DNA from: Nymphaea colorata
Taxonomy: Eukaryota; Streptophyta; Magnoliopsida; Nymphaeales; Nymphaeaceae
Direction: 5' to 3'
DNA length: 64,000 bases
Assembly (NCBI RefSeq): GCF_008831285.2
Contig: NC_045144.1
Span: 19,485,716-19,549,715 of the forward strand
Under the pieces are notes generated by a model, which was not told the origin of the DNA, ran no database searches, and was given only the letters and a program-made list of their open reading frames with translations. A program made the translations under genes and the position numbers. Shown here one piece after another: positions 44,886 through 57,048 of this stretch (position 1 is the stretch's first letter; every line of letters starts with the position of its first letter).

Positions 44886-47060
44886 GTGGAAAAAAGCGAC
44901 CCCATAAATGTAATTTCTTTGTCGCAAGTTATTTTATTCAACTTTTATTTCATGTCCAATTCATATACACCTAACAAAACTTAGGAGAATATTCTCAAGC
45001 AGCGTCATTAGTATCAGCCTTGTTGCACTTTATCAACCTATCAACCAAGCTAGAAAGGCCCTCGAAATGACACTTATGATCTCCATACAGGCCAATATGG
45101 TAATGCGATACCTTTTTGCTCTATAATTATTTTTTAATTATGTAGACTCCAACCTACGTCAAGGTGAGGTTTGATTTCGTCCATTCACCAAGGGTAGTGG
45201 ACCTGAGGACAAGGACAGGCGGGGCAGGCACATTTTTGTCCCCAAATTTTGGAATCCCAAACACAAAGGCTGAGCTATATGAGTGGGGTGGGCAAAGGGA
45301 CCTGAAATTCGATGCCTTTAGTCAAATTTAGTAAAAGAAATGCCTTGAATCTAACTGTAACTAAGTTTACGATCAAAAGCCTTCAATATCTGATAAGACA
45401 AAGACATGGGCAGGTACATGTTTGTCCCCAGGCTAACGAGTCCCAGACACAAGAGATATGTTTTTGGACTTGTGGGAAAAAGCGACCCCATAAATGTAGT
45501 TTCTCTGTCATCAGTTATTTTATTCAGATTTTATTTCATGTCCAATTCATATACACCTAAGAAAACTTAGGAGAATATTCTCAAGCAGCGTGTCATTAGT
45601 ATCAGCCTCGTTGCACTTTATCAACGTAGCTAGAAAGGCTCTCGAATGACACATATGATCTCACGGACCAATATGTTAAAGCGAGAATATTTAAAAATGT
45701 ACCTTTTGCTCTATAGTTATTTGTTAATAATGTAGGCTCCAAGCTACATGAAATTGAGGCTTGATTTCGTCCATTCACCAGCCATAGCCAAGGGTAGTGG
45801 TGGACCTGAGGACAAGGACAGGCAGGGGAAGGTACGTTTTTGTCCCCAAACTTTAGAGTCCGGAACACAAAGGCTGAGCTATGTGAGTGGGATGGGCATT
45901 GGGACCTGAAATTCGATGCCTTTAGTCAAATTTAGTAAAGAAAAATGCTTCGAATCTAACTGTAACTAAGTATACGATCAAATGCGTTCAATGTTTGATA
46001 AGACAACGATAGGGGATAGGTGCACGTAGGGGCGAAGTTAGAAATTTTTTATGAGATGACCTGAATTAAAGTTTTTTTATTTTGATAAGAGCTTAAATAT
46101 CATTTTTTAAAATTTTCATACAGGATAAGTGAAATTTTTTAAAATTTACATGTAATTTTTTTTTTTTTAAGGTAGGGTCAGGGCTCATGCAGGCCCTCTT
46201 TGGCTCCTTCCTTGGATACATGTTTGTCTCCAGGCTAAGGAGTCCGGGACACAAGAGATATGGCATCTCAATGGGTTCCTAAGATGGAAGTGTTGACCTC
46301 AAAGTGAATGCATTTAGTCGAACCCAGTAAAGGAACATGAGTTGGAATTTATTTCTAACTAAGTACATGGTTCAAGCGCCGACAAAATTTGAATCTAAAT
46401 TTGAGATCCAATAAGTCAAACACAGGCAACATGTTTGTACCCATGCTTAGGAGTCCCAGACAAGAGGTGCATGAAATGTCCATGGGTTTGCAAGATCTAG
46501 TTATAACCTGAAACTGTATTCATTTAGTGGAATATGGTAGAGGAAAATGAGTTGAAATCCAGTTCACATGATTCAATTGACAACCCAACAAGGGCAAACA
46601 CAAGTGGAGTTTTGGGCGCAAGGGGCATAGTGTGTCAATAGGGCTCTTAAGATATAATTATGGACCAAAAGCTAGATTGATTTCGTTTATTTTAGTGAAA
46701 GAACTTAAGTTGAAACTCGACTTGGATAAGATTCAAGCGACTAAATTTGAATATGAATTCGAGTTCTAAGTTCCCGAAGGGCATAGTGCAAATGGGTAGG
46801 TTTGGGGGAGTGTCGAAGGAGCATATGTATCTAAATTCGAAATACAATTATGCTCCTTGTGTCGTAAGGAAGTGAGCCGGACCTACGAGTTGAAGCACAC
46901 AGTGATCTCACCACCACCTGATAGATAAAAAGGGCTTCCACTTTCACTATGACCATGTGCTAACCCTTAAATTCGAGTTCTAACAAGTAAAAAACAGACA
47001 CGGCAGGCACACTTTTGTCCTCAGGCGCAGGAATCTGGACGCAAACAGTATGGTCCACCA
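44886..47060. repeat. Degenerate tandem repeat region
   Basis: Two units of about 590 bp (starting near 44886 and 45472; aaaaagcgaccccataaatg in both) are followed by more decayed units. A common core, like tttgtccccaggctnaggagtcc followed by a cacaa block and then catttagtcaaa..agta, appears at about 45233, 45419, 45837, 46221, 46432 and 47011. Core spacings are roughly 185-225 bp or twice that. One miniature element (46027-46214) has inserted inside it. Confidence 0.75.
46027..46214. mobile_element. hAT-like miniature element inside the tandem repeat
   Basis: 188 bp, starting taggggcgaagtta and ending ggctccttccttg, degenerate forms of the family ends. The flanks ggtgcacg (46019-46026) and gatacatg (46215-46222) both differ only by transitions from ggtacatg, which is exactly the undisturbed repeat sequence at 45413-45420. 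This supports a true insertion with an 8-bp target duplication. Confidence 0.7.
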
Positions 47061-47512
47061 GTTGGTGCGTAGGATTTAATTGTCCACCTGAAACTGGACC
47101 CATTTAGTCAAATCCAGTGAAGGAACGTAAGTCAGAGTCGATCCACTTTGCATTAGCGAGCCCACCATTTGGCCCCACACTTGTGGGATGGGACGTTGGC
47201 GTCCACAACTTGGCCGACCACACTCGTTCTAGGCCGTACGGCCTACTGGTGGCCCCCCGAGTGGAGCGGGGTTGTCCCCACTCGGGTCCGGGTACGCCTG
47301 CAGCAGAGCAGATTCGGTCATGGTTTTGTTTTTTTTGGATCGCAAAGATATGATTTAACGAATAAGGCATCTAAACATTTCACATTAATAAGTTATCGAT
47401 TCTTATAATTGAGATCTCCATTCCATGTGAAGCAAGTTAGATCGTACAAGAAATTCGTTGAAACGGCACTGGTTTAAAAATACTTAAATTTGTTAGGGCA
47501 CTTTTATATATA

Positions 47513-47547
<35 letters not shown>

Positions 47548-49184
47548 ACATTTAAGATTTTAATTTAAAAATAAAAAACTTTTAAGAAACTATCCAAACC
47601 AGTCACAATGTGACTACGCCATTGCTGATTTATGAGGTTTAGATCATGCTAAAGGCAGAGGTGGGTGTGGGCAGTTGTTTATATAGACTCAAAAAGGGTT
47701 TAATTTCATATTGAAACTTGATGGTAGTTTTTCTTGTTTACATATAAATGCTCATCAAAAATTTAAAATCATATAACGAGTGCCCTTTAGCCATTTTTTG
47801 GCTTTGGTAAGAATTTCTTATTGTAAAGACTAAAAAATAGTTTCAAAAGAATTTGACAAGGACTGAAATATAATTATTCAATTTTTTTTTATATCAGTTA
47901 ACTAAAATTTTTAAAATTTACAAGTGAAATGTTGATTTTCTGAAAAACTCAAGAATTCACACGCGGATATAAGTTCATCCAAGATACATCTGATTACAGA
48001 TCCAGTTTCATATCTATTTAGTTGTATCTCATGAATAAATTCAAGTCCAATTGCTAATTGGATTGGGATTTGGCGGACAGCTTTATAACCGAATCTGAAT
48101 CAAATATTGAACTGATATCCGATAAAGACATATCCGAGAACATGTAAATGTCATATTCTATAAAAGTAGGATTCAATTTATTTTGGTCTTGAAAGGGAAT
48201 TTAAATCCAAGCCCAGATCTAGTTCTGATTACGTATCATCGAAAAAGGCAATTGTGTCCGACCAAAATTCGGGCAAAAAAGGAAATTAGGAGCTTTTACT
48301 AACACAAAAAAATGTTTATAAAAACTACACGAACATGTTTATTAGCACCATGTGTAATTTTACCCTACAAAAAACTTCTCTCCAATCAAACAGGACCTCA
48401 AATCGAAAGAAGGTTAAATTTCATCCTATATTTTTTTCCAGAAAAATTTACCGTGGTAAATTTACCACGTTAAATTCTTCCTTACAATCAAATGCAGTCT
48501 AAAATTTAAGCACATTTATGAAACACTTGTCATAGTTTTCATAAATCTACATCAATTTTGAAGTCAAATTGGTGAAATAATAACAAACTATGGTTGATAA
48601 AATGGTGACTTGGACTCGGATCAACTAAAGATTCGATCACCGGTTCAGAGAGTTGACTTGGTGACCTGGTCAAATCATAAAATTGATTATCGTATTTATT
48701 CTATAAATAAATGAATAAGATAAGTTTATAGGGATTTAACGTTTGATTTTTTTCATCAATTAAAACTGAATAACATGTAATACAAGTATTTAGGAATATT
48801 TAGTAAAGTTTGTGATATTTAAAAAAATCCAAAAGATAACAAACCTCAATATTCAGCATGACCATGTAATTAAGAGTGGATCTCTATTCTGGATCGGATT
48901 CTGGAAAGAGTCATGACCAAAACACCAGGATAACAATCTGAGTCCATAATTCTGTTCGTAAGACCGAAGAAATCCAATTTATTACAAAATCTCTTCGTCG
49001 TCGTTAAGTCTGCGCGTCCACTGAAGCAAGTGGATCCAAATAAAGCTGCAGCACTCTAAAATCGAGATCCGTACTGCGTTGAACGTTGTATCCTTTTCTG
49101 GGTTAACGTGTTCGACAACAATGGATCCGGATCTGATATGGATCCAATAGTGGTACAGTTTACTAGACCCTTCCCCAATAGTAA
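47061..49184. other. Intergenic DNA with a short GC-rich hairpin region
   Basis: 47150-47310 is GC-rich and includes a perfect 16-bp palindrome taggccgtacggccta (47230-47245) and an inverted repeat cccgagtgg / ccactcggg (47256-47264, 47278-47286). A TA microsatellite lies at 47502-47545. The rest is AT-rich with no supported gene. Confidence 0.5.
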
Positions 49185-50290
49185 AGTTGAATAAGGTGGG
49201 CATCATACATATAGTTTTTCTTTTAGATTTTTTTTTTGTTTGAAAGTGGTAATGCAAATTATCTTCAACGTTGATGCAACTGACAAAATTAGGGTCATTA
49301 AGTAGTTAGCTTTTATTTCGAATTCTTTCAGCGTTAATTTTTCATACTGCAAAAGAAGAAACGCCGACATGCAGTTGAAACATAAAAGGACCATAAACAT
49401 GCATGGTATCGACCCTCAAGTTCAAACCTGAAAAATGATGATGTAAAATTACTTTTCTAATTTTTTTTGACTATTATGAGAATTACGAGGGGACTTGAGC
49501 TCCTACTTGTTGGACATTAAAAGTTGTTAGTTGTATGCCTTTTCATAATTTTTCTTCAAATTTCTTACTAAATTGCCAAATCATATTTGGAAGTTAAAAA
49601 AACTTGAGGTTAAATTCGTAGGCTTTAAACTCAGTACATGTCAGTAACTTTTAAGAATCCATGGTTGAAATATATAAACAAATGATGGTCAAGGGCATCA
49701 ATCCAACTTCCCAGTCAGTGTGCCTATCTCTAGGTCTTTTTATATTTGATCTTAGACAGGAGCGAAACCAGAGATTTTTTCATAGGCGAGCCAAACAGTC
49801 CAACCTCGGATTTGGGTAGGACTAAACTAGACCCGAATTTTAAAAATACATTGCACAACTATTTTTTTTTATTTTTTTCAATGTTTTTTTTTAAATTACT
49901 TGGGATGGGGCCATGGCCTAGGTGGCCCACCCCTGATCTTAAATTTGAAAATCTACTTGAACTCCTAGTTTCAATAAACCTCCTAACTTAGTTAAGGTTT
50001 TCAATATGCCGAAAATTGACAAAGTATAGGTGTGAAAAAGATACAAATTTAATTGTAATTCATGCATCTTTCAAGAGAATGATTTCAAATCTTTGTTAGA
50101 TCTCAAAGATGTCAAATCTTACAATCTAAGATTTGATGATCTTAGATCACCTAGGGATCTAAGCCCAATGGTAATACACCCAAAGCTGAACAAAGAAATG
50201 AGAAAAAATTATGTCTTGCTCAACACTTTGCAAGTGAAATGAAGCCCCACAAATATGGTTAATTAGGCAGTCATGGTTCTCCTATTGTTA
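49185..50290. repeat. Segmental duplication, copy A
   Basis: Diverged copy of 50380-51762 in the same orientation. Shared landmarks include aaggtgggcat.at, taagtagttag, tgagaattatgag and, most strongly, aatctaagatttgatgatct and aaagctgaacaaa.aaatgag. It contains a miniature element (49757-49935) that copy B lacks. It is non-coding. Confidence 0.75.
49757..49935. mobile_element. hAT-like miniature element with target duplication and an empty site in the window
   Basis: 179 bp, caggagcgaaacc...ggcccacccctg. Flanks are atcttaga (49749-49756) and atcttaaa (49936-49943). The corresponding position of copy B (51407-51414) has atcttaga once and no element. Confidence 0.8.
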
Positions 50291-50379
50291 TAAAAGAAAA
50301 ACAAAAATCCAAACATTTTCGGTAAAATTTACCACAAATATGGAAATCTTCGACTTCGACCTTGACCCTCACCGGATGG

Positions 50380-51758
50380 TGAACTTGAACAAGGTGGGCA
50401 TGATATATATTGTTTTCCTTCTATATTTTGTGCTTTAAGAGCAGTGATGTAAATTATTTTAAGGGGTTGGGATAATGGATGAAATAAAGGCTAGTAAGTA
50501 GTTAATTTCTGTTTCGAGCTTTCGTGGCATCAACTCTATTTGTACTACAAAAAGAACTACACCAATATGTAAGTTGAAGCATAGTAGAGGCATCTCCTTT
50601 GATGCACTAAAAGCATGCTTATTCAAAGCACATGAGGGTAGCGATGGGGGTTTTGGCCTTTAAGTGGAATGGTAGGGTTAAATACTCTTCTTATGCTCAC
50701 CCTGAGAGTGGTAATGTAAATTGTTTTTCTAATTTATTTTTTTCTTGAAGGCATTAATTTGAGAATTATGAGGAAATTTGAGCGCCTATTTGTTAGACAC
50801 AAAAGTTGGGCAGTTGTGTGACTTTTTATAATGTTTTATTCTAGCATTTTTACTAATTTACCAACTCTTATTTAGAGGTTAAAAAAGAACGAGATTACAA
50901 TCATACCTTAAAACCCTGCATGGATCGGTAATTTTTATCATTTTGTGGTTGAAATATATAAAAAAAAAGATTGTCAAGGGCATCAATCTCCTATGCACGC
51001 CCCCAAGAGAAGAAGACAAAATGAGTTAAAATGCATTGAAGGTGGTACCCTAAAACACCAAAAGAAGTTCTGCCACCATAAATATAAAAAAGGACTTATA
51101 AACATTGATTTTTAGAGCATAATTGCCAAATTAATAGCCATGCAATTAAAGAATAAAAAAATATGTCATATCCTTTAATAACAGCTCTCACCATTTTTAC
51201 ACTTAAAATTAACTAGAGATTGCTTTGTACCACCAAAAAAGTAAGAGATTCAAAGGAAGAATCTCTCATGCAAAAGCTAGAAAAAATAATCTTCTCTCAA
51301 TTTGGACGAAATTAATGTGTTTGTGGATCCAACCAGCTGTGGTCTACAATGAAGCTCAATCCAACTTCACAGTCTCTTCACCTATCTCTAGGTCTTCTTA
51401 TCCTTGATCTTAGATCTGAAGATCTAATCTTACTTAAACTTATAGATTCAGTAAACCTCTGAATTTCAGTCAAGGTTTTCAGTATGCCTCAAACTCACAA
51501 AGTATAGTTGTGCAAAAGATACAAATTTAAATGTCATTCATGCATCTTTGAAGTAAAAGATCTCAAATCTTTGTTAGAACTCGAAGATATCAAATCTGAC
51601 AATCTAAGATTTGATGATCTTAGATCATCCAGGGATCCAAGACCAAAGGTAATATACCCAAAGCTGAACAAATAAATGAGAAAAAATAATGTCTTGCTCA
51701 ACACTTAAGTGAAATGAAGCCCCAAAAAAAATTGTTAATTAGGTGATCATGGTTCTCC

Positions 51759-51762
<4 letters not shown>
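50380..51762. repeat. Segmental duplication, copy B
   Basis: Partner of 49185-50290. It extends almost to the GA microsatellite behind the RAV gene and lacks the miniature element present in copy A. It is longer because of other indels and is non-coding. Confidence 0.75.

Positions 51763-51798
<36 letters not shown>
51762..51798. repeat. GA microsatellite
   Basis: About 18 uninterrupted ga units directly 3' of the RAV stop codon at 51820. If the transcript extends this far, the array lies in its 3' untranslated region, where it would read as CU repeats. Confidence 0.9.
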
Positions 51799-51800
<2 letters not shown>

Positions 51801-51819
51801 CTCTAAACAATGCACTGCA

Positions 51820-52854
51820 TCATGTTATTAAGACTCCAAAGAGCTTCACTCCTTTTCTTTCTACTTCTTGTGTAACAGGACCTACCACCTTTTGATCTCC
51901 CTCTTCCAATCCCCCCACTCCTGCTTCTTCTTCTTCCTCTGCATCATCTTCTTCTTTCTGTAGAATCTTTCTCCCTAAGATCTCAATGCCACTGTGATTA
52001 ACACCTTCGTGAGAATGGTGGCGCACATCTATCATGCAGAATGCTTGCCCGTCGCTGAAGCCCTCTTTGAGCCCACACTTGTAGAAGCAAACCACGTCCT
52101 TCGATCTCAACCCCTTCTCCTTCACGAACCTGTTCCACCCTCTGGTGAACACGAAGCTCTGGCTGCTCTTCCAGTAGCAGTACCTGAACTTCCATGTCTT
52201 GAGGTTGCTGTCCAGGAACAGCAGCTGCACCTCATCCTCCTCGCCTTCGTCCTCCTGGCCGCCGCCGGCGGCGGCGATGACCGACGGGAAGTACTTCACC
52301 GCGTGCTTCTTCGGTATGACGAGCCGGTTGAGCTTGCCCACGTCGCTTGGCGTGAGCTCCTTCTGGAATAGCTGCTGGTACACGACGCTGCCACCGCCGC
52401 GCACGCTGCCGACACTCTCCGGCTCCGCGCAGCTGCCGTCGCCTTCGCCGTCGGCGGTCGATTTGGACCTGATGAAGGCGGCCAACTTCGTGTCGTAGGA
52501 CCCGTCCTTGATCATGTCGAGCACCGCTTCGGTGGTGTAGAGGGCCTGGAAGTTATGCTCCTCCAGGGAGAGGCTGGTTTGGGGGAAGTTCCGGTGGGAG
52601 TCGCCGCTCCGAAGCTTGATCGCGGCGCTGTCGTACGCCATCGCCGCCTCGCGCTCTGACCGGAAAGTCCCCAGCCAGATCCGCTGGTGGTTGGCGTATA
52701 TCTGGGCTCCCCAATGGCCGTTCTGCTGCAGCACCACGCCCTTGAACTTCACGGACGCCGCGGGGTTCTCGTGCCTCGGCCGCTTCGCCGCCGGCATGCA
52801 GCCGCTGTTAGAGTCCGATCCCTCCGTCGAACTTCTCCAAAAACCATCCGACAT
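51820..52854 (-). CDS. RAV: RAV-family transcription factor (AP2 plus B3 domains)
   Basis: A 344-residue protein from ATG 52852-52854. The frame is open further up only to a TTG and to a splice-acceptor-like ttgcag (52890-52885). Order: Ser-rich start (MSDGFWRSSTEGSDSNSG) with a basic KRPRH (24-28) as likely nuclear signal; AP2 domain at about 36-93 (FKGVVLQQNGHWGAQIY, RIWLGTF, AAMAYDSAAIKLRS); linker; B3 domain at about 158-290 (LFQKELTPSDVGKLNRLVIP, KTWKFRYCYWKSSQSFVFTR, WNRFVKEKGLRSKDVVCFY); acidic Glu run; C-terminal KLFGV (337-341). RAV proteins bind a bipartite CAACA/CACCTG site, and R/KLFGV-type motifs recruit corepressors. AP2, B3 and an intronless coding region are typical of RAV/TEM genes. 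The AP2 start has FKGV where YRGV or YKGV is usual. A repressor role is inferred from the motif. Confidence 0.95.
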   Translation of the reverse strand: MSDGFWRSSTEGSDSNSGCMPAAKRPRHENPAASVKFKGVVLQQNGHWGAQIYANHQRIWLGTFRSEREAAMAYDSAAIKLRSGDSHRNFPQTSLSLEEHNFQALYTTEAVLDMIKDGSYDTKLAAFIRSKSTADGEGDGSCAEPESVGSVRGGGSVVYQQLFQKELTPSDVGKLNRLVIPKKHAVKYFPSVIAAAGGGQEDEGEEDEVQLLFLDSNLKTWKFRYCYWKSSQSFVFTRGWNRFVKEKGLRSKDVVCFYKCGLKEGFSDGQAFCMIDVRHHSHEGVNHSGIEILGRKILQKEEDDAEEEEEAGVGGLEEGDQKVVGPVTQEVERKGVKLFGVLIT

Positions 52855-52884
52855 TCTTCCGGCAGCGACAAACAATCTCCTCCT

Positions 52885-53173
52885 CTGCAAAATTCAACCG
52901 ACTCCATTACCATGCAGATGCAGCAATTAAACACATGCGTTGTCCGAACCTGAACCACTTCCATTAATGGATTCTCGCAAACTAAACCATTTACGGAACC
53001 AAAAACCGATTGCAATCTCAGAAAGACGAGATTGGTATTTAATATCCGAACTCGACTACCAATAAATAACCAAAAACAAAGCAAGACAACTGAACATTTT
53101 CAAAGGTTTCTGCTCTTTGGTTGATTTCACATGCATTTAAGATTGAAATTCTGAGACCAAGTGAGGTACTTAC
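52885..53173 (-). other. Probable intron in the RAV leader
   Basis: The minus strand has a strong donor (aat|gtaagt at 53174/53173) and an acceptor (ttttgcag ending 52885), 289 bp apart. The acceptor lies 30 bases before the RAV ATG. Upstream, 53174-53380 is open in the same frame (see findings), so the first exon may be untranslated or may add an N-terminal extension. Confidence 0.5.
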
Positions 53174-53380
53174 ATTGAATAAACGAACAAGACCAGCAGC
53201 TAAAGTGGGAGAGAGAGATGAACGGAGAGCAGGTAGAATATTTTGGAGCTGAGAATCATGGAGGGGAGGGAAGAGGCAGGGAAGGTTTCTATTAAGAAAG
53301 AAGAGAGGAGCTTTCCAAATTAGGGGAGGATGTGAGCGACGAGAATAACTGAAACCTACTCTTTCCATAACTAAGACCAT

Positions 53381-55339
53381 CCAAAATAGCGGAAATCTGA
53401 AAAGTTTTCAGGAAAAATCTGCATGGAACTTTGCTGTAAGAACTAAAAATTGGACAAACATTCCTGAGACGATACTGCTGTAAACGAACCCTGACTCCAA
53501 AAATAAACGTTCTCATCCTTTTGAAGCGTTGACGGGCTGAACCCATTTAATTTGTACCAAGAAAAAGGTCTGGTGGTGCGGTCAAAGGATTTCTCTATAA
53601 TTTAGCCCCTGAGTTGGGCAGTCCAGGTTGGTTAGTTTCGCTTCGTTGGCTTGTCTTTTCCAAATGATCATCATCATCATCAAATTTAATTTGGCACTTT
53701 TTTTTCTTGGATAACGAGCAAACTCAACTTTTTTTTTTCTTTTTTCCAGTGAAAATCAGCCTGATTTTTACATACTGTTTCCTTTTTATTTAAAAATATT
53801 TTGAAATTGAGTTTTCTTGTTTTGTTAATTTTTTTTAAACAAGTGTAATAATATTTTCTTGCCGATTCTTGATTTTAATCAATTCTGGATGAACCGAGCA
53901 ACTCACAGCCCGATTGAGCACTTACCAAATTTTGCAAGGTTGGTTTTGTTTTACATGTCAAATAAATGCCGTCCAGGAGATGGGGCTTTCATCACAATTG
54001 TTTTAGTTGTTTCTTCCTGTAAAATAAAGGACTCCTACGTAAATGCACCCATCTACATTTGAAAAAAAAAACTTTTCTATAAATAATTCTATGGAGGGTT
54101 GATGAAGCTGGTTATACGGGTCGTTCCTGTGTATGAAATTTCATGCATTATTTTAATAATGACAAAAAATGTCCATGATTAATACAAAAAAAAAACTTTT
54201 TGTAGGTACGAAAAAACAAAACTGCATAAAAAATATTTAAGCATATCTTTATGACCAACATACTTCTTTAAGTAGTAAAAAATTATTTTCATCTTTTTCT
54301 CTCATAAATATTTTATTATTTCATAAACATTGTCTCATACTTATGTTTAGTGTTATCTTATACATCTATCTATTTAATTATGTCATGTTTAGCGTTATTT
54401 CATACATCAGTCCATTGTCTCATTATCTCATAAATCTTTTGTTATCTCATAAGTGTTATCTCATACTTATATTTCGCGTTATCTCAAACATCTGTCCGTT
54501 GTTATCTCAATATTTCATAAATATTTTTTTATCTTATAAACATTATCTCATATTTATTTGTTATTTCATACGTATTTGTTATATCACACACATACATATA
54601 CAATATTTGAACATTAGAGTAAATGTGGAGATTAGTAGTAGAGTCTACCTGATATATATTTTAGATACACAAAGGTGACGTACAAGACCCGATCTCCAAG
54701 ACGGCTGTGGGGGAAGAGGGAGGGAGGGAAGTGTATAGAGGGGGTTGAGTGAGAATGTGAGATTATTGATTAAAGCACAACAGAAGCAGCACTTAGACAC
54801 AAAAAATATGCCCTACACTCTTATGGGAACATGGCTAGAGATTCGGCTCTCTGCCAAGTGGCGGGTTGCCCCCACTCACCTAAACCCAGAAAATGGATTG
54901 CTACTCTTGATTTTTCCATTCTATAGACAACCACAAATAGGAAAATATGAAAATCAGGTCAAATTAAAAGCTTTGGGTTAAGTGCTATTAAACCTGCAAT
55001 TATCAGTGTTATTAATCCTTCTATTTCTTTGATTGAGTATTTCTTTTTTAGTGTTGGACTCATAAGGCTTGGTGGGAGGGCACAACCTCATCTCCAAGCA
55101 AAAAAAAAAATTCTGTAACATTTACTATTTTTACGAAAGAATGGCAAAGATAATATCCATAGCGCTGATGCTTTGATTGATATTATTTCAAATTAAATAT
55201 ATATAGTTTTTCTTGTCAAATTTAAACAAATTTTATTAGATTTTTTTTGTGTGGCCGGAGGCGGAGACACATGTGGGATTGTGTGGGCAACTGCATCTCC
55301 CACAAGATTTATTTGTTTATTTATTAGTTGTTTCCAACC

Positions 55340-55406
<67 letters not shown>

Positions 55407-56706
55407 TTTCTTGCTTAGTGTTCTGGATATTCGATCATTTTATTATGTATTGAAGAGTTTAAGACTTTTTCTAGCTCTGCTGCCGGTGTAGGTAGTTATA
55501 TGTAGTCAGTTTAATTGGTTAATATAATTCTCTTGATATCGTTTCAACATAGAGGCTTTATATTTGATTAGGATTATATACTCATTCTTACGATCTGTAC
55601 CATTAGAGAAAAGAAAAAAAAAAGAAAAAAAAAGGAAATTGATTAGGCTGTTTATAAACTTATTGTTTCCAGACTTACAGCTGTGTTTGATTATATTTGA
55701 GATTAATGCACCATGCTAGTGCATTAAATTTTTGTGCGCCAATATGGTTAATGGTGGAAATATTAGAAAAAAAACTTTTTGTAAAGACAAAAAATGGAAA
55801 TAAAAAAAAGTAAAAAAAAAATAAAAAGGACGTTCTTTTTAAGAAAATGACCAAAATGTCCCATTTGCTCTTATGGCCTATATGAGTTGCACATGCAATT
55901 CACTCCCTCGTTTGACAGCAAGAACACACTGTCAATGCTCCATTAGTTTCTCCGAAAGATTGAGTCAGATTTATAGAACATTGGTTACTATAATTTTATG
56001 AATCTGCTACAATTTATAAACAGATTCACAAAAAACTTACATAGTTTGCTTGCTGCCAAACAACCCCTTGAGGTAATTTAAAACTTTAGGATTTTAGACT
56101 TCAAGATTTCAATTCATTGATTTCTTACAAGGGTGCTTTAAAATCCTTTATTTGAAAGAAATATGGACTAGAAAAGGATGGAGAGCCTACTCCCAACGGA
56201 GCTGCATCTAATGAAACATGGATTACATCATAAGTTTATAATCTTTGTATCTTACATTTACCAATCACGAGCTAGACTGTTCTGGACTCCTCTTATAAAC
56301 TTGAGATCCATGGATTTAAGATAGATTGAGCATCTCAAATCCGTGGTTTTGAAATTCACACTTTGCGAAGACTATGAACTAATTAAGTAATTAACCAAAT
56401 GTCGCGTACTTTATTTGTGCATTTTAACTTATTGCTTCCTCCAGTGCTTCACCTCTCATAGTTGGTCCCAACTTTTATAGGTCTAATTCAGATCTGGTTC
56501 CCTAATCATGCTTGATGTTAAATAACGTTATATAAGACATGGCCTTAAATAACATAAGGTCTCTCTCTTTCTCTCTCAGAGACGGCTCATACACGTACAT
56601 TTGGAGCCGCCTTGCTCGAAAATGGAAAGAAACTAGAAGAGAAGTTGTTTGGAGCCATTAAATAAGCATTCACTTGCTCATACATTAAACTATTTGATAG
56701 ACTAGT
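53381..56706. other. RAV upstream region and AT-rich intergenic DNA
   Basis: No gene is supported. The RAV promoter must lie in its first part (about 53381-54000). 54290-54600 is a degenerate repeat of ttatctcataa..-type units (about 25-35 bp) giving Ile/Tyr/Leu-rich frames. 55255-55310 carries a piece of the gtgtgggcaact / ggcggag family also seen at 58140-58255. Confidence 0.5.
55343..55404. repeat. TA microsatellite
   Basis: About 31 uninterrupted ta units, self-complementary and prone to length error in assemblies. Confidence 0.95.
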
Positions 56707-56760
56707 TAGGGCTGTTCACAAGCCGGCTCCAACTCGGCTCATTTGTGTTGAACAGCCCTA
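56707..56760. mobile_element. Very short inverted-repeat element
   Basis: 54 bp with perfect 11-bp inverted ends tagggctgttc / gaacagcccta. No clear target duplication. The ends resemble those of the element at 57049, so it may be a deleted member of that family. Confidence 0.45.
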
Positions 56761-56774
56761 TCGACTATCGTCAG

Positions 56775-56968
56775 CAGTGGCGAAAAACTTTTTGGAGGGG
56801 TAAGTTTTTATACCTGAAGGGGCACTGATTTACAAGTTTTCATATTTGAAGTGGCACTTAGATGTACAACAAAATAAATATTAAATAATATTAATGTAAA
56901 AATAAAAGAAATTTGAGAAGCTGGCATGAGCAACGGACCACACCAGCCTATATGTGGCTCCGCCACTG
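56775..56968. mobile_element. hAT-like miniature element
   Basis: 194 bp, starting cagtggcgaaaa and ending ggctccgccactg. Flanks atcgtcag and atcgcggg match at 5 of 8 positions, so the target duplication is eroded. Same end-family as 2202 and 49757. Confidence 0.6.
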
Positions 56969-57048
56969 ATCGCGGGTCTCCAACTCAAACGATGGGGTTC
57001 CCTCCCGCTCACTTGGATAGAGATGCATGGAGGATTTCATACTATTCA

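Noticed and set aside
38241-47060. CRISPR-like arrays
   Set aside because: The repeats are long tandem units without short repeat-spacer structure, and the genome is a plant nuclear genome.
52199-52953. Plus-strand frames of 88-104 codons opposite the RAV gene
   Set aside because: They are shadows on the opposite strand of a GC-rich coding region.
55249-55491. 80-codon frame with a long Tyr-Ile repeat
   Set aside because: It is the translation of the TA microsatellite at 55343-55404.
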